Below, piece after piece: positions 36,101-50,772 of a stretch of 64,000 nt of DNA. Position numbers and translations under genes: made by a program. The DNA is from Bacteroidales bacterium. Lineage in GTDB: Bacteria > Bacteroidota > Bacteroidia > Bacteroidales > P3. Where the stretch lies: contig JAKVOZ010000001.1 in the NCBI GenBank assembly GCA_022482545.1, positions 1-64,000 on the forward strand, written 5' to 3'. Within the stretch, counting starts at the first letter, position 1, and every line of letters starts with the position of its first letter. The notes beneath the pieces were generated by a model. That model was given only the letters and a program-made list of their open reading frames with translations, had not been told where the DNA came from and did not search any database.

Positions 36101-39100
36101 ATACCGATCCATCAAAAGTAACAGGGTGTGATAGTACGACAACGTTAAGATTAACAGTCAATCCGAAGATAAGTCAAGAGATAACAGCTACGATATGTGA
36201 AGGACAAACGTATAAAGAGAATGGGTTTAATGAGAATGGAGTAGTAGGAAGTACGACAACATATACGCATACCGATCCATCAAAAGTAACAGGGTGTGAT
36301 AGTACGACGACGTTAAGATTAACGGTCAATCCGAAGATAAGTCAAGAAATAACGGCGACGATATGTGAGGGTAAGACATATAATGAGAATGGGTTTAATG
36401 AGACAGGAGTAGTAGGAAGTACGACAACATATACGCATACCGATCCATCAAAAGTAACAGGGTGTGATAGTACGACAACGTTAAGATTAACGGTCAATCC
36501 GAAGATAAGTCAAGAAATAACGGCGACGATATGTGAGGGTAAGACATATAATGAGAATGGGTTTAATGAGACAGGAGTAGTAGGAAGTACGACAACATAT
36601 ACGCATACCGATCCATCAAAAGTAACAGGGTGTGATAGTACGACAACGTTAAGATTAACGGTCAATCCGAAGATAAGTCAAGAAATAACGGCGACGATAT
36701 GTGAGGGTAAGACATATAATGAGAATGGGTTTAATGAGACAGGAGTAGTAGGAAGTACGACAACATATACGCATACCGATCCATCAAAAGTAACAGGGTG
36801 TGATAGTACGACAACGTTAAGATTAACGGTCAATCCGAAGATAAGTCAAGAGATAACAGCTACGATATGTGAAGGACAAACGTATAAAGAGAATGGGTTT
36901 AATGAGAATGGAGTAGTAGGAAGTACGACAACATATACGCATACCGATCCATCAAAAGTAACAGGGTGTGATAGTACGACAACGTTAAGATTAACGGTCA
37001 ATCCGAAGATAAGTCAAGAAATAACGGCGACGATATGTGAGGGTAAGACATATAATGAGAATGGGTTTAATGAGACAGGAGTAGTAGGAAGTACGACAAC
37101 ATATACGCATACCGATCCATCAAAAGTAACAGGGTGTGATAGTACGACAACGTTAAGATTAACAGTCAATCCGAAGATAAGTCAAGAGATAACGGCGACG
37201 ATATGTGAGGGTAAGACATATAATGAGAATGGGTTTAATGAGACAGGAGTAGTAGGAAGTACGACAACATATACGCATACCGATCCATCAAAAGTAACAG
37301 GGTGTGATAGTACGACAACGTTAAGATTAACGGTCAATCCGAAGATAAGTCAAGAAATAACGGCGACGATATGTGAGGGTAAGACATATAATGAGAATGG
37401 GTTTAATGAGACAGGAGTAGTAGGAAGTACGACAACATATACGCATACCGATCCATCAAAAGTAACAGGGTGTGATAGTACGACAACGTTAAGATTAACG
37501 GTCAATCCGAAGATAAGTCAAGAGATAACAGCTACGATATGTGAGGGTAAGACATATAATGAGAATGGGTTTAATGAGACAGGAGTAGTAGGAAGTACGA
37601 CAACATATACGCATACCGATCCATCAAAAGTAACAGGGTGTGATAGTACGACAACGTTAAGATTAACAGTCAATCCGAAGATAAGTCAAGAAATAACGGC
37701 GACGATATGTGAGGGTAAGACATATAATGAGAATGGGTTTAATGAGACAGGAGTAGTAGGAAGTACGACAACATATACGCATACCGATCCATCAAAAGTA
37801 ACAGGGTGTGATAGTACGACAACGTTAAGATTAACAGTCAATCCGAAGATAAGTCAAGAAATAACGGCGACGATATGTGAGGGTAAGACATATAATGAGA
37901 ATGGGTTTAATGAGACAGGAGTAGTAGGAAGTACGACAACATATACGCATACCGATCCATCAAAAGTAACAGGGTGTGATAGTACGACAACGTTAAGATT
38001 AACAGTCAATCCGAAGATAAGTCAAGAGATAACAGCTACGATATGTGAAGGACAAACGTATAATGAGAATGGGTTTAATGAGAATGGAGTAGTAGGAAGT
38101 ACGACAACATATACGCATACCGATCCATCAAAAGTAACAGGGTGTGATAGTACGACAACGTTAAGATTAACAGTCAATCCGAAGATAAGTCAAGAGATAA
38201 CAGCTACGATATGTGAAGGACAAACGTATAAAGAGAATGGGTTTAATGAGAATGGAGTAGTAGGAAGTACGACAACATATACGCATACCGATCCATCAAA
38301 AGTAACAGGGTGTGATAGTACGACAACGTTAAGATTAACAGTCAATCCGAAGATAAGTCAAGAGATAACAGCTACGATATGTGAAGGACAAACGTATAAT
38401 GAGAATGGGTTTAATGAGAATGGAGTAGTAGGAAGTACGACAACATATACGCATACCGATCCATCAAAAGTAACAGGGTGTGATAGTACGACGACGTTAA
38501 GATTAACGGTCAATCCGAAGATAAGTCAAGAAATAACGGCGACGATATGTGAAGGACAAACGTATAAAGAGAATGGGTTTAATGAGACAGGAGTAGTAGG
38601 AAGTACGACAACATATACGCATACCGATCCATCAAAAGTAACAGGGTGTGATAGTACGACGACGTTAAGATTAACGGTCAATCCGAAGATAAGTCAAGAA
38701 ATAACGGCGACGATATGTGAGGGTAAGACATATAATGAGAATGGGTTTAATGAGACAGGAGTAGTAGGAAGTACGACAACATATACGCATACCGATCCAT
38801 CAAAAGTAACAGGGTGTGATAGTACGACAACGTTAAGATTAACGGTCAATCCGAAGATAAGTCAAGAAATAACGGCGACGATATGTGAGGGTAAGACATA
38901 TAATGAGAATGGGTTTAATGAGACAGGAGTAGTAGGAAGTACGACAACATATACGCATACCGATCCATCAAAAGTAACAGGGTGTGATAGTACGACAACG
39001 TTAAGATTAACAGTCAATCCGAAGATAAGTCAAGAAATAACGGCGACGATATGTGAGGGTAAGACATATAATGAGAATGGGTTTAATGAGACAGGAGTAG

Positions 39101-42100
39101 TAGGAAGTACGACAACATATACGCATACCGATCCATCAAAAGTAACAGGGTGTGATAGTACGACAACGTTAAGATTAACGGTCAATCCGAAGATAAGTCA
39201 AGAAATAACGGCGACGATATGTGAGGGTAAGACATATAATGAGAATGGGTTTAATGAGACAGGAGTAGTAGGAAGTACGACAACATATACGCATACCGAT
39301 CCATCAAAAGTAACAGGGTGTGATAGTACGACAACGTTAAGATTAACAGTCAATCCGAAGATAAGTCAAGAGATAACAGCTACGATATGTGAAGGACAAA
39401 CGTATAAAGAGAATGGGTTTAATGAGAATGGAGTAGTAGGAAGTACGACAACATATACGCATACCGATCCATCAAAAGTAACAGGGTGTGATAGTACGAC
39501 AACGTTAAGATTAACAGTCAATCCGAAGATAAGTCAAGAGATAACAGCTACGATATGTGAAGGACAAACGTATAAAGAGAATGGGTTTAATGAGAATGGA
39601 GTAGTAGGAAGTACGACAACATATACGCATACCGATCCATCAAAAGTAACAGGGTGTGATAGTACGACAACGTTAAGATTAACGGTCAATCCGAAGATAA
39701 GTCAAGAGATAACAGCTACGATATGTGAAGGACAAACGTATAAAGAGAATGGGTTTAATGAGAATGGAGTAGTAGGAAGTACGACAACATATACGCATAC
39801 CGATCCATCAAAAGTAACAGGGTGTGATAGTACGACAACGTTAAGATTAACGGTCAATCCGAAGATAAGTCAAGAGATAACAGCTACGATATGTGAAGGA
39901 CAAACGTATAAAGAGAATGGGTTTAATGAGAATGGAGTAGTAGGAAGTACGACAACATATACGCATACCGATCCATCAAAAGTAACAGGGTGTGATAGTA
40001 CGACAACGTTAAGATTAACGGTCAATCCGAAGATAAGTCAAGAAATAACGGCGACGATATGTGAGGGTAAGACATATAATGAGAATGGGTTTAATGAGAC
40101 AGGAGTAGTAGGAAGTACGACAACATATACGCATACCGATCCATCAAAAGTAACAGGGTGTGATAGTACGACAACGTTAAGATTAACAGTCAATCCGAAG
40201 ATAAGTCAAGAGATAACGGCGACGATATGTGAGGGTAAGACATATAATGAGAATGGGTTTAATGAGACAGGAGTAGTAGGAAGTACGACAACATATACGC
40301 ATACCGATCCATCAAAAGTAACAGGGTGTGATAGTACGACAACGTTAAGATTAACAGTCAATCCGAAGATAAGTCAAGAAATAACGGCGACGATATGTGA
40401 GGGTAAGACATATAATGAGAATGGGTTTAATGAGACAGGAGTAGTAGGAAGTACGACAACATATACGCATACCGATCCATCAAAAGTAACAGGGTGTGAT
40501 AGTACGACAACGTTAAGATTAACGGTCAATCCGAAGATAAGTCAAGAAATAACGGCGACGATATGTGAGGGTAAGACATATAATGAGAATGGGTTTAATG
40601 AGACAGGAGTAGTAGGAAGTACGACAACATATACGCATACCGATCCATCAAAAGTAACAGGGTGTGATAGTACGACAACGTTAAGATTAACGGTCAATCC
40701 GAAGATAAGTCAAGAGATAACGGCGACGATATGTGAGGGTAAGACATATAATGAGAATGGGTTTAATGAGACAGGAGTAGTAGGAAGTACGACAACATAT
40801 ACGCATACCGATCCATCAAAAGTAACAGGGTGTGATAGTACGACAACGTTAAGATTAACAGTCAATCCGAAGATAAGTCAAGAAATAACGGCGACGATAT
40901 GTGAGGGTAAGACATATAATGAGAATGGGTTTAATGAGACAGGAGTAGTAGGAAGTACGACAACATATACGCATACCGATCCATCAAAAGTAACAGGGTG
41001 TGATAGTACGACAACGTTAAGATTAACGGTCAATCCGAAGATAAGTCAAGAAATAACGGCGACGATATGTGAGGGTAAGACATATAATGAGAATGGGTTT
41101 AATGAGAATGGAGTAGTAGGAAGTACGACAACATATACGCATACCGATCCATCAAAAGTAACAGGGTGTGATAGTACGACAACGTTAAGATTAACAGTCA
41201 ATCCGAAGATAAGTCAAGAGATAACAGCTACGATATGTGAAGGACAAACGTATAAAGAGAATGGGTTTAATGAGAATGGAGTAGTAGGAAGTACGACAAC
41301 ATATACGCATACCGATCCATCAAAAGTAACAGGGTGTGATAGTACGACAACGTTAAGATTAACAGTCAATCCGAAGATAAGTCAAGAAATAACGGCGACG
41401 ATATGTGAAGGACAAACGTATAATGAGAATGGGTTTAATGAGACAGGAGTAGTAGGAAGTACGACAACATATACGCATACCGATCCATCAAAAGTAACAG
41501 GGTGTGATAGTACGACAACGTTAAGATTAACGGTCAATCCGAAGATAAGTCAAGAAATAACGGCGACGATATGTGAGGGTAAGACATATAATGAGAATGG
41601 GTTTAATGAGACAGGAGTAGTAGGAAGTACGACAACATATACGCATACCGATCCATCAAAAGTAACAGGGTGTGATAGTACGACAACGTTAAGATTAACG
41701 GTCAATCCGAAGATAAGTCAAGAAATAACGGCGACGATATGTGAGGGTAAGACATATAATGAGAATGGGTTTAATGAGACAGGAGTAGTAGGAAGTACGA
41801 CAACATATACGCATACCGATCCATCAAAAGTAACAGGGTGTGATAGTACGACAACGTTAAGATTAACAGTCAATCCGAAGATAAGTCAAGAAATAACGGC
41901 GACGATATGTGAGGGTAAGACATATAATGAGAATGGGTTTAATGAGACAGGAGTAGTAGGAAGTACGACAACATATACGCATACCGATCCATCAAAAGTA
42001 ACAGGGTGTGATAGTACGACAACGTTAAGATTAACGGTCAATCCGAAGATAAGTCAAGAAATAACGGCGACGATATGTGAGGGTAAGACATATAATGAGA

Positions 42101-45100
42101 ATGGGTTTAATGAGACAGGAGTAGTAGGAAGTACGACAACATATACGCATACCGATCCATCAAAAGTAACAGGGTGTGATAGTACGACAACGTTAAGATT
42201 AACGGTCAATCCGAAGATAAGTCAAGAAATAACGGCGACGATATGTGAGGGTAAGACATATAATGAGAATGGGTTTAATGAGACAGGAGTAGTAGGAAGT
42301 ACGACAACATATACGCATACCGATCCATCAAAAGTAACAGGGTGTGATAGTACGACAACGTTAAGATTAACGGTCAATCCGAAGATAAGTCAAGAAATAA
42401 CGGCGACGATATGTGAGGGTAAGACATATAATGAGAATGGGTTTAATGAGACAGGAGTAGTAGGAAGTACGACAACATATACGCATACCGATCCATCAAA
42501 AGTAACAGGGTGTGATAGTACGACAACGTTAAGATTAACGGTCAATCCGAAGATAAGTCAAGAAATAACGGCGACGATATGTGAGGGTAAGACATATAAT
42601 GAGAATGGGTTTAATGAGACAGGAGTAGTAGGAAGTACGACAACATATACGCATACCGATCCATCAAAAGTAACAGGGTGTGATAGTACGACAACGTTAA
42701 GATTAACGGTCAATCCGAAGATAAGTCAAGAAATAACGGCGACGATATGTGAGGGTAAGACATATAATGAGAATGGGTTTAATGAGACAGGAGTAGTAGG
42801 AAGTACGACAACATATACGCATACCGATCCATCAAAAGTAACAGGGTGTGATAGTACGACAACGTTAAGATTAACGGTCAATCCGAAGATAAGTCAAGAA
42901 ATAACGGCGACGATATGTGAGGGTAAGACATATAATGAGAATGGGTTTAATGAGAATGGAGTAGTAGGAAGTACGACAACATATACGCATACCGATCCAT
43001 CAAAAGTAACAGGGTGTGATAGTACGACAACGTTAAGATTAACAGTCAATCCGAAGATAAGTCAAGAAATAACGGCGACGATATGTGAGGGTAAGACATA
43101 TAATGAGAATGGGTTTAATGAGACAGGAGTAGTAGGAAGTACGACAACATATACGCATACCGATCCATCAAAAGTAACAGGGTGTGATAGTACGACAACG
43201 TTAAGATTAACGGTCAATCCGAAGATAAGTCAAGAAATAACGGCGACGATATGTGAGGGTAAGACATATAATGAGAATGGGTTTAATGAGACAGGAGTAG
43301 TAGGAAGTACGACAACATATACGCATACCGATCCATCGAAAGTAACAGGGTGTGATAGTACGACAACGTTAAGATTAACGGTCAATCCGAAGATAAGTCA
43401 AGAAATAACGGCGACGATATGTGAGGGTAAGACATATAATGAGAATGGGTTTAATGAGACAGGAGTAGTAGGAAGTACGACAACATATACGCATACCGAT
43501 CCATCAAAAGTAACAGGGTGTGATAGTACGACAACGTTAAGATTAACGGTCAATCCGAAGATAAGTCAAGAAATAACGGCGACGATATGTGAGGGTAAGA
43601 CATATAATGAGAATGGGTTTAATGAGACAGGAGTAGTAGGAAGTACGACAACATATACGCATACCGATCCATCGAAAGTAACAGGGTGTGATAGTACGAC
43701 AACGTTAAGATTAACGGTCAATCCGAAGATAAGTCAAGAGATAACAGCTACGATATGTGAGGGTAAGACATATAATGAGAATGGGTTTAATGAGACAGGA
43801 GTAGTAGGAAGTACGACAACATATACGCATACCGATCCATCAAAAGTAACAGGGTGTGATAGTACGACAACGTTAAGATTAACGGTCAATCCGAAGATAA
43901 GTCAAGAAATAACGGCGACGATATGTGAGGGTAAGACATATAATGAGAATGGGTTTAATGAGACAGGAGTAGTAGGAAGTACGACAACATATACGCATAC
44001 CGATCCATCAAAAGTAACAGGGTGTGATAGTACGACAACGTTAAGATTAACGGTCAATCCGAAGATAAGTCAAGAAATAACGGCGACGATATGTGAGGGT
44101 AAGACATATAATGAGAATGGGTTTAATGAGACAGGAGTAGTAGGAAGTACGACAACATATACGCATACCGATCCATCAAAAGTAACAGGGTGTGATAGTA
44201 CGACAACGTTAAGATTAACGGTCAATCCGAAGATAAGTCAAGAGATAACAGCTACGATATGTGAAGGACAAACGTATAATGAGAATGGGTTTAATGAGAC
44301 AGGAGTAGTAGGAAGTACGACAACATATACGCATACCGATCCATCAAAAGTAACAGGGTGTGATAGTACGACAACGTTAAGATTAACGGTCAATCCGAAG
44401 ATAAGTCAAGAAATAACGGCGACGATATGTGAAGGACAAACGTATAAAGAGAATGGGTTTAATGAGACAGGAGTAGTAGGAAGTACGACAACATATACGC
44501 ATACCGATCCATCAAAAGTAACAGGGTGTGATAGTACGACAACGTTAAGATTAACGGTCAATCCGAAGATAAGTCAAGAAATAACGGCGACGATATGTGA
44601 GGGTAAGACATATAATGAGAATGGGTTTAATGAGACAGGAGTAGTAGGAAGTACGACAACATATACGCATACCGATCCATCGAAAGTAACAGGGTGTGAT
44701 AGTACGACAACGTTAAGATTAACGGTCAATCCGAAGATAAGTCAAGAAATAACGGCGACGATATGTGAGGGTAAGACATATAATGAGAATGGGTTTAATG
44801 AGACAGGAGTAGTAGGAAGTACGACAACATATACGCATACCGATCCATCAAAAGTAACAGGGTGTGATAGTACGACAACGTTAAGATTAACAGTCAATCC
44901 GAAGATAAGTCAAGAGATAACAGCTACGATATGTGAAGGACAAACGTATAAAGAGAATGGGTTTAATGAGAATGGAGTAGTAGGAAGTACGACAACATAT
45001 ACGCATACCGATCCATCAAAAGTAACAGGGTGTGATAGTACGACGACGTTAAGATTAACGGTCAATCCGAAGATAAGTCAAGAAATAACGGCGACGATAT

Positions 45101-48100
45101 GTGAAGGACAAACGTATAAAGAGAATGGGTTTAATGAGACAGGAGTAGTAGGAAGTACGACAACATATACGCATACCGATCCATCAAAAGTAACAGGGTG
45201 TGATAGTACGACAACGTTAAGATTAACGGTCAATCCGAAGATAAGTCAAGAAATAACGGCGACGATATGTGAGGGACAAACGTATAAAGAGAATGGGTTT
45301 AATGAGAATGGAGTAGTAGGAAGTACGACAACATATACGCATACCGATCCATCAAAAGTAACAGGGTGTGATAGTACGACAACGTTAAGATTAACGGTCA
45401 ATCCGAAGATAAGTCAAGAAATAACGGCGACGATATGTGAGGGTAAGACATATAATGAGAATGGGTTTAATGAGACAGGAGTAGTAGGAAGTACGACAAC
45501 ATATACGCATACCGATCCATCAAAAGTAACAGGGTGTGATAGTACGACAACGTTAAGATTAACGGTCAATCCGAAGATAAGTCAAGAAATAACGGCGACG
45601 ATATGTGAGGGTAAGACATATAATGAGAATGGGTTTAATGAGACAGGAGTAGTAGGAAGTACGACAACATATACGCATACCGATCCATCAAAAGTAACAG
45701 GGTGTGATAGTACGACAACGTTAAGATTAACGGTCAATCCGAAGATAAGTCAAGAAATAACGGCGACGATATGTGAGGGTAAGACATATAATGAGAATGG
45801 GTTTAATGAGAATGGAGTAGTAGGAAGTACGACAACATATACGCATACCGATCCATCAAAAGTAACAGGGTGTGATAGTACGACAACGTTAAGATTAACA
45901 GTCAATCCGAAGATAAGTCAAGAAATAACGGCGACGATATGTGAGGGTAAGACATATAATGAGAATGGGTTTAATGAGACAGGAGTAGTAGGAAGTACGA
46001 CAACATATACGCATACCGATCCATCAAAAGTAACAGGGTGTGATAGTACGACAACGTTAAGATTAACGGTCAATCCGAAGATAAGTCAAGAAATAACGGC
46101 GACGATATGTGAGGGTAAGACATATAATGAGAATGGGTTTAATGAGACAGGAGTAGTAGGAAGTACGACAACATATACGCATACCGATCCATCGAAAGTA
46201 ACAGGGTGTGATAGTACGACAACGTTAAGATTAACGGTCAATCCGAAGATAAGTCAAGAAATAACGGCGACGATATGTGAGGGTAAGACATATAATGAGA
46301 ATGGGTTTAATGAGACAGGAGTAGTAGGAAGTACGACAACATATACGCATACCGATCCATCAAAAGTAACAGGGTGTGATAGTACGACAACGTTAAGATT
46401 AACGGTCAATCCGAAGATAAGTCAAGAAATAACGGCGACGATATGTGAGGGTAAGACATATAATGAGAATGGGTTTAATGAGACAGGAGTAGTAGGAAGT
46501 ACGACAACATATACGCATACCGATCCATCGAAAGTAACAGGGTGTGATAGTACGACAACGTTAAGATTAACGGTCAATCCGAAGATAAGTCAAGAAATAA
46601 CGGCGACGATATGTGAGGGTAAGACATATAATGAGAATGGGTTTAATGAGACAGGAGTAGTAGGAAGTACGACAACATATACGCATACCGATCCATCAAA
46701 AGTAACAGGGTGTGATAGTACGACAACGTTAAGATTAACGGTCAATCCGAAGATAAGTCAAGAAATAACGGCGACGATATGTGAGGGTAAGACATATAAT
46801 GAGAATGGGTTTAATGAGACAGGAGTAGTAGGAAGTACGACAACATATACGCATACCGATCCATCAAAAGTAACAGGGTGTGATAGTACGACAACGTTAA
46901 GATTAACGGTCAATCCGAAGATAAGTCAAGAAATAACGGCGACGATATGTGAGGGTAAGACATATAATGAGAATGGGTTTAATGAGAATGGAGTAGTAGG
47001 AAGTACGACAACATATACGCATACCGATCCATCAAAAGTAACAGGGTGTGATAGTACGACAACGTTAAGATTAACGGTCAATCCGAAGATAAGTCAAGAA
47101 ATAACGGCGACGATATGTGAGGGTAAGACATATAATGAGAATGGGTTTAATGAGACAGGAGTAGTAGGAAGTACGACAACATATACGCATACCGATCCAT
47201 CAAAAGTAACAGGGTGTGATAGTACGACAACGTTAAGATTAACAGTCAATCCGAAGATAAGTCAAGAGATAACAGCTACGATATGTGAAGGACAAACGTA
47301 TAAAGAGAATGGGTTTAATGAGACAGGAGTAGTAGGAAGTACGACAACATATACGCATACCGATCCATCAAAAGTAACAGGGTGTGATAGTACGACAACG
47401 TTAAGATTAACGGTCAATCCGAAGATAAGTCAAGAAATAACGGCGACGATATGTGAGGGTAAGACATATAATGAGAATGGGTTTAATGAGACAGGAGTAG
47501 TAGGAAGTACGACAACATATACGCATACCGATCCATCGAAAGTAACAGGGTGTGATAGTACGACAACGTTAAGATTAACGGTCAATCCGAAGATAAGTCA
47601 AGAAATAACGGCGACGATATGTGAGGGTAAGACATATAATGAGAATGGGTTTAATGAGACAGGAGTAGTAGGAAGTACGACAACATATACGCATACCGAT
47701 CCATCAAAAGTAACAGGGTGTGATAGTACGACAACGTTAAGATTAACAGTCAATCCGAAGATAAGTCAAGAGATAACAGCTACGATATGTGAAGGACAAA
47801 CGTATAAAGAGAATGGGTTTAATGAGAATGGAGTAGTAGGAAGTACGACAACATATACGCATACCGATCCATCAAAAGTAACAGGGTGTGATAGTACGAC
47901 GACGTTAAGATTAACGGTCAATCCGAAGATAAGTCAAGAAATAACGGCGACGATATGTGAGGGTAAGACATATAATGAGAATGGGTTTAATGAGACAGGA
48001 GTAGTAGGAAGTACGACAACATATACGCATACCGATCCATCAAAAGTAACAGGGTGTGATAGTACGACAACGTTAAGATTAACGGTCAATCCGAAGATAA

Positions 48101-50772
48101 GTCAAGAAATAACGGCGACGATATGTGAGGGTAAGACATATAATGAGAATGGGTTTAATGAGAATGGAGTAGTAGGAAGTACGACAACATATACGCATAC
48201 CGATCCATCAAAAGTAACAGGGTGTGATAGTACGACAACGTTAAGATTAACGGTCAATCCGAAGATAAGTCAAGAAATAACGGCGACGATATGTGAGGGT
48301 AAGACATATAATGAGAATGGGTTTAATGAGAATGGAGTAGTAGGAAGTACGACAACATATACGCATACCGATCCATCAAAAGTAACAGGGTGTGATAGTA
48401 CGACAACGTTAAGATTAACGGTCAATCCGAAGATAAGTCAAGAAATAACGGCGACGATATGTGAGGGTAAGACATATAATGAGAATGGGTTTAATGAGAC
48501 AGGAGTAGTAGGAAGTACGACAACATATACGCATACCGATCCATCAAAAGTAACAGGGTGTGATAGTACGACAACGTTAAGATTAACGGTCAATCCGAAG
48601 ATAAGTCAAGAAATAACGGCGACGATATGTGAGGGTAAGACATATAATGAGAATGGGTTTAATGAGAATGGAGTAGTAGGAAGTACGACAACATATACGC
48701 ATACCGATCCATCAAAAGTAACAGGGTGTGATAGTACGACAACGTTAAGATTAACGGTCAATCCGAAGATAAGTCAAGAAATAACGGCGACGATATGTGA
48801 GGGTAAGACATATAATGAGAATGGGTTTAATGAGACAGGAGTAGTAGGAAGTACGACAACATATACGCATACCGATCCATCAAAAGTAACAGGGTGTGAT
48901 AGTACGACAACGTTAAGATTAACGGTCAATCCGAAGATAAGTCAAGAAATAACGGCGACGATATGTGAGGGTAAGACATATAATGAGAATGGGTTTAATG
49001 AGACAGGAGTAGTAGGAAGTACGACAACATATACGCATACCGATCCATCAAAAGTAACAGGGTGTGATAGTACGACAACGTTAAGATTAACAGTCAATCC
49101 GAAGATAAGTCAAGAGATAACAGCTACGATATGTGAAGGACAAACGTATAAAGAGAATGGGTTTAATGAGAATGGAGTAGTAGGAAGTACGACAACATAT
49201 ACGCATACCGATCCATCAAAAGTAACAGGGTGTGATAGTACGACAACGTTGAGATTAACAGTCAATCCGAAGATAAGTCAAGAAATAACGGCGACGATAT
49301 GTGAGGGTAAGACATATAATGAGAATGGGTTTAATGAGACAGGAGTAGTAGGAAGTACGACAACATATACGCATACCGATCCATCAAAAGTAACAGGGTG
49401 TGATAGTACGACAACGTTAAGATTAACGGTCAATCCGAAGATAAGTCAAGAAATAACGGCGACGATATGTGAGGGTAAGACATATAATGAGAATGGGTTT
49501 AATGAGAATGGAGTAGTAGGAAGTACGACAACATATACGCATACCGATCCATCAAAAGTAACAGGGTGTGATAGTACGACAACGTTAAGATTAACAGTCA
49601 ATCCGAAGATAAGTCAAGAAATAACGGCGACGATATGTGAGGGTAAGACATATAATGAGAATGGGTTTAATGAGACAGGAGTAGTAGGAAGTACGACAAC
49701 ATATACGCATACCGATCCATCAAAAGTAACAGGGTGTGATAGTACGACAACGTTAAGATTAACGGTCAATCCGAAGATAAGTCAAGAGATAACAGCTACG
49801 ATATGTGAAGGACAAACGTATAAAGAGAATGGGTTTAATGAGAATGGAGTAGTAGGAAGTACGACAACATATACGCATACCGATCCATCAAAAGTAACAG
49901 GGTGTGATAGTACGACAACGTTAAGATTAACAGTCAATCCGAAGATAAGTCAAGAAATAACGGCGACGATATGTGAAGGACAAACGTATAATGAGAATGG
50001 GTTTAATGAGACAGGAGTAGTAGGAAGTACGACAACATATACGCATACCGATCCATCAAAAGTAACAGGGTGTGATAGTACGACAACGTTAAGATTAACG
50101 GTCAATCCGAAGATAAGTCAAGAAATAACGGCGACGATATGTGAGGGTAAGACATATAATGAGAATGGGTTTAATGAGAATGGAGTAGTAGGAAGTACGA
50201 CAACATATACGCATACCGATCCATCAAAAGTAACAGGGTGTGATAGTACGACAACGTTAAGATTAACGGTCAATCCGAAGATAAGTCAAGAAATAACGGC
50301 GACGATATGTGAGGGTAAGACGTATAAAGAGAATGGGTTTAATGAGAATGGAGTAGTAGGAAGTACGACAACATATACGCATACCGATCCATCAAAAGTA
50401 ACAGGGTGTGATAGTACGACAACGTTAAGATTAACAGTCAATCCGAAGATAAGTCAAGAAATAACGGCGACGATATGTGAGGGTAAGACATATAATGAGA
50501 ATGGGTTTAATGAGACAGGAGTAGTAGGAAGTACGACAACATATACGCATACCGATCCATCAAAAGTAACAGGGTGTGATAGTACGACAACGTTAAGATT
50601 AACGGTCAATCCGAAGATAAGTCAAGAAATAACGGCGACGATATGTGAGGGTAAGACATATAATGAGAATGGGTTTAATGAGACAGGAGTAGTAGGAAGT
50701 ACGACAACATATACGCATACCGATCCATCAAAAGTAACAGGGTGTGATAGTACGACAACGTTAAGATTAACG
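32795..50772 (+). repeat. tandem array A: 107 copies of a 168-bp coding unit
   Basis: From 33301 the unit start gtcaatccg recurs at exact 168-base steps to 50773 without an indel; counting back to 32795 gives 107 copies (17,976 bases plus the two extra bases). Each encodes VNPKISQEITATICEG(K/Q)TY and on to GCDSTTTLRLT. Copies differ at a handful of positions: gaaataacggcgacg or gagataacagctacg; gggtaagacatataat or aggacaaacgtataa(a/t); gagacagga or gagaatgga; tcaaaa or tcgaaa; acaacg or acgacg; aacagtc or aacggtc. Confidence 0.93.
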
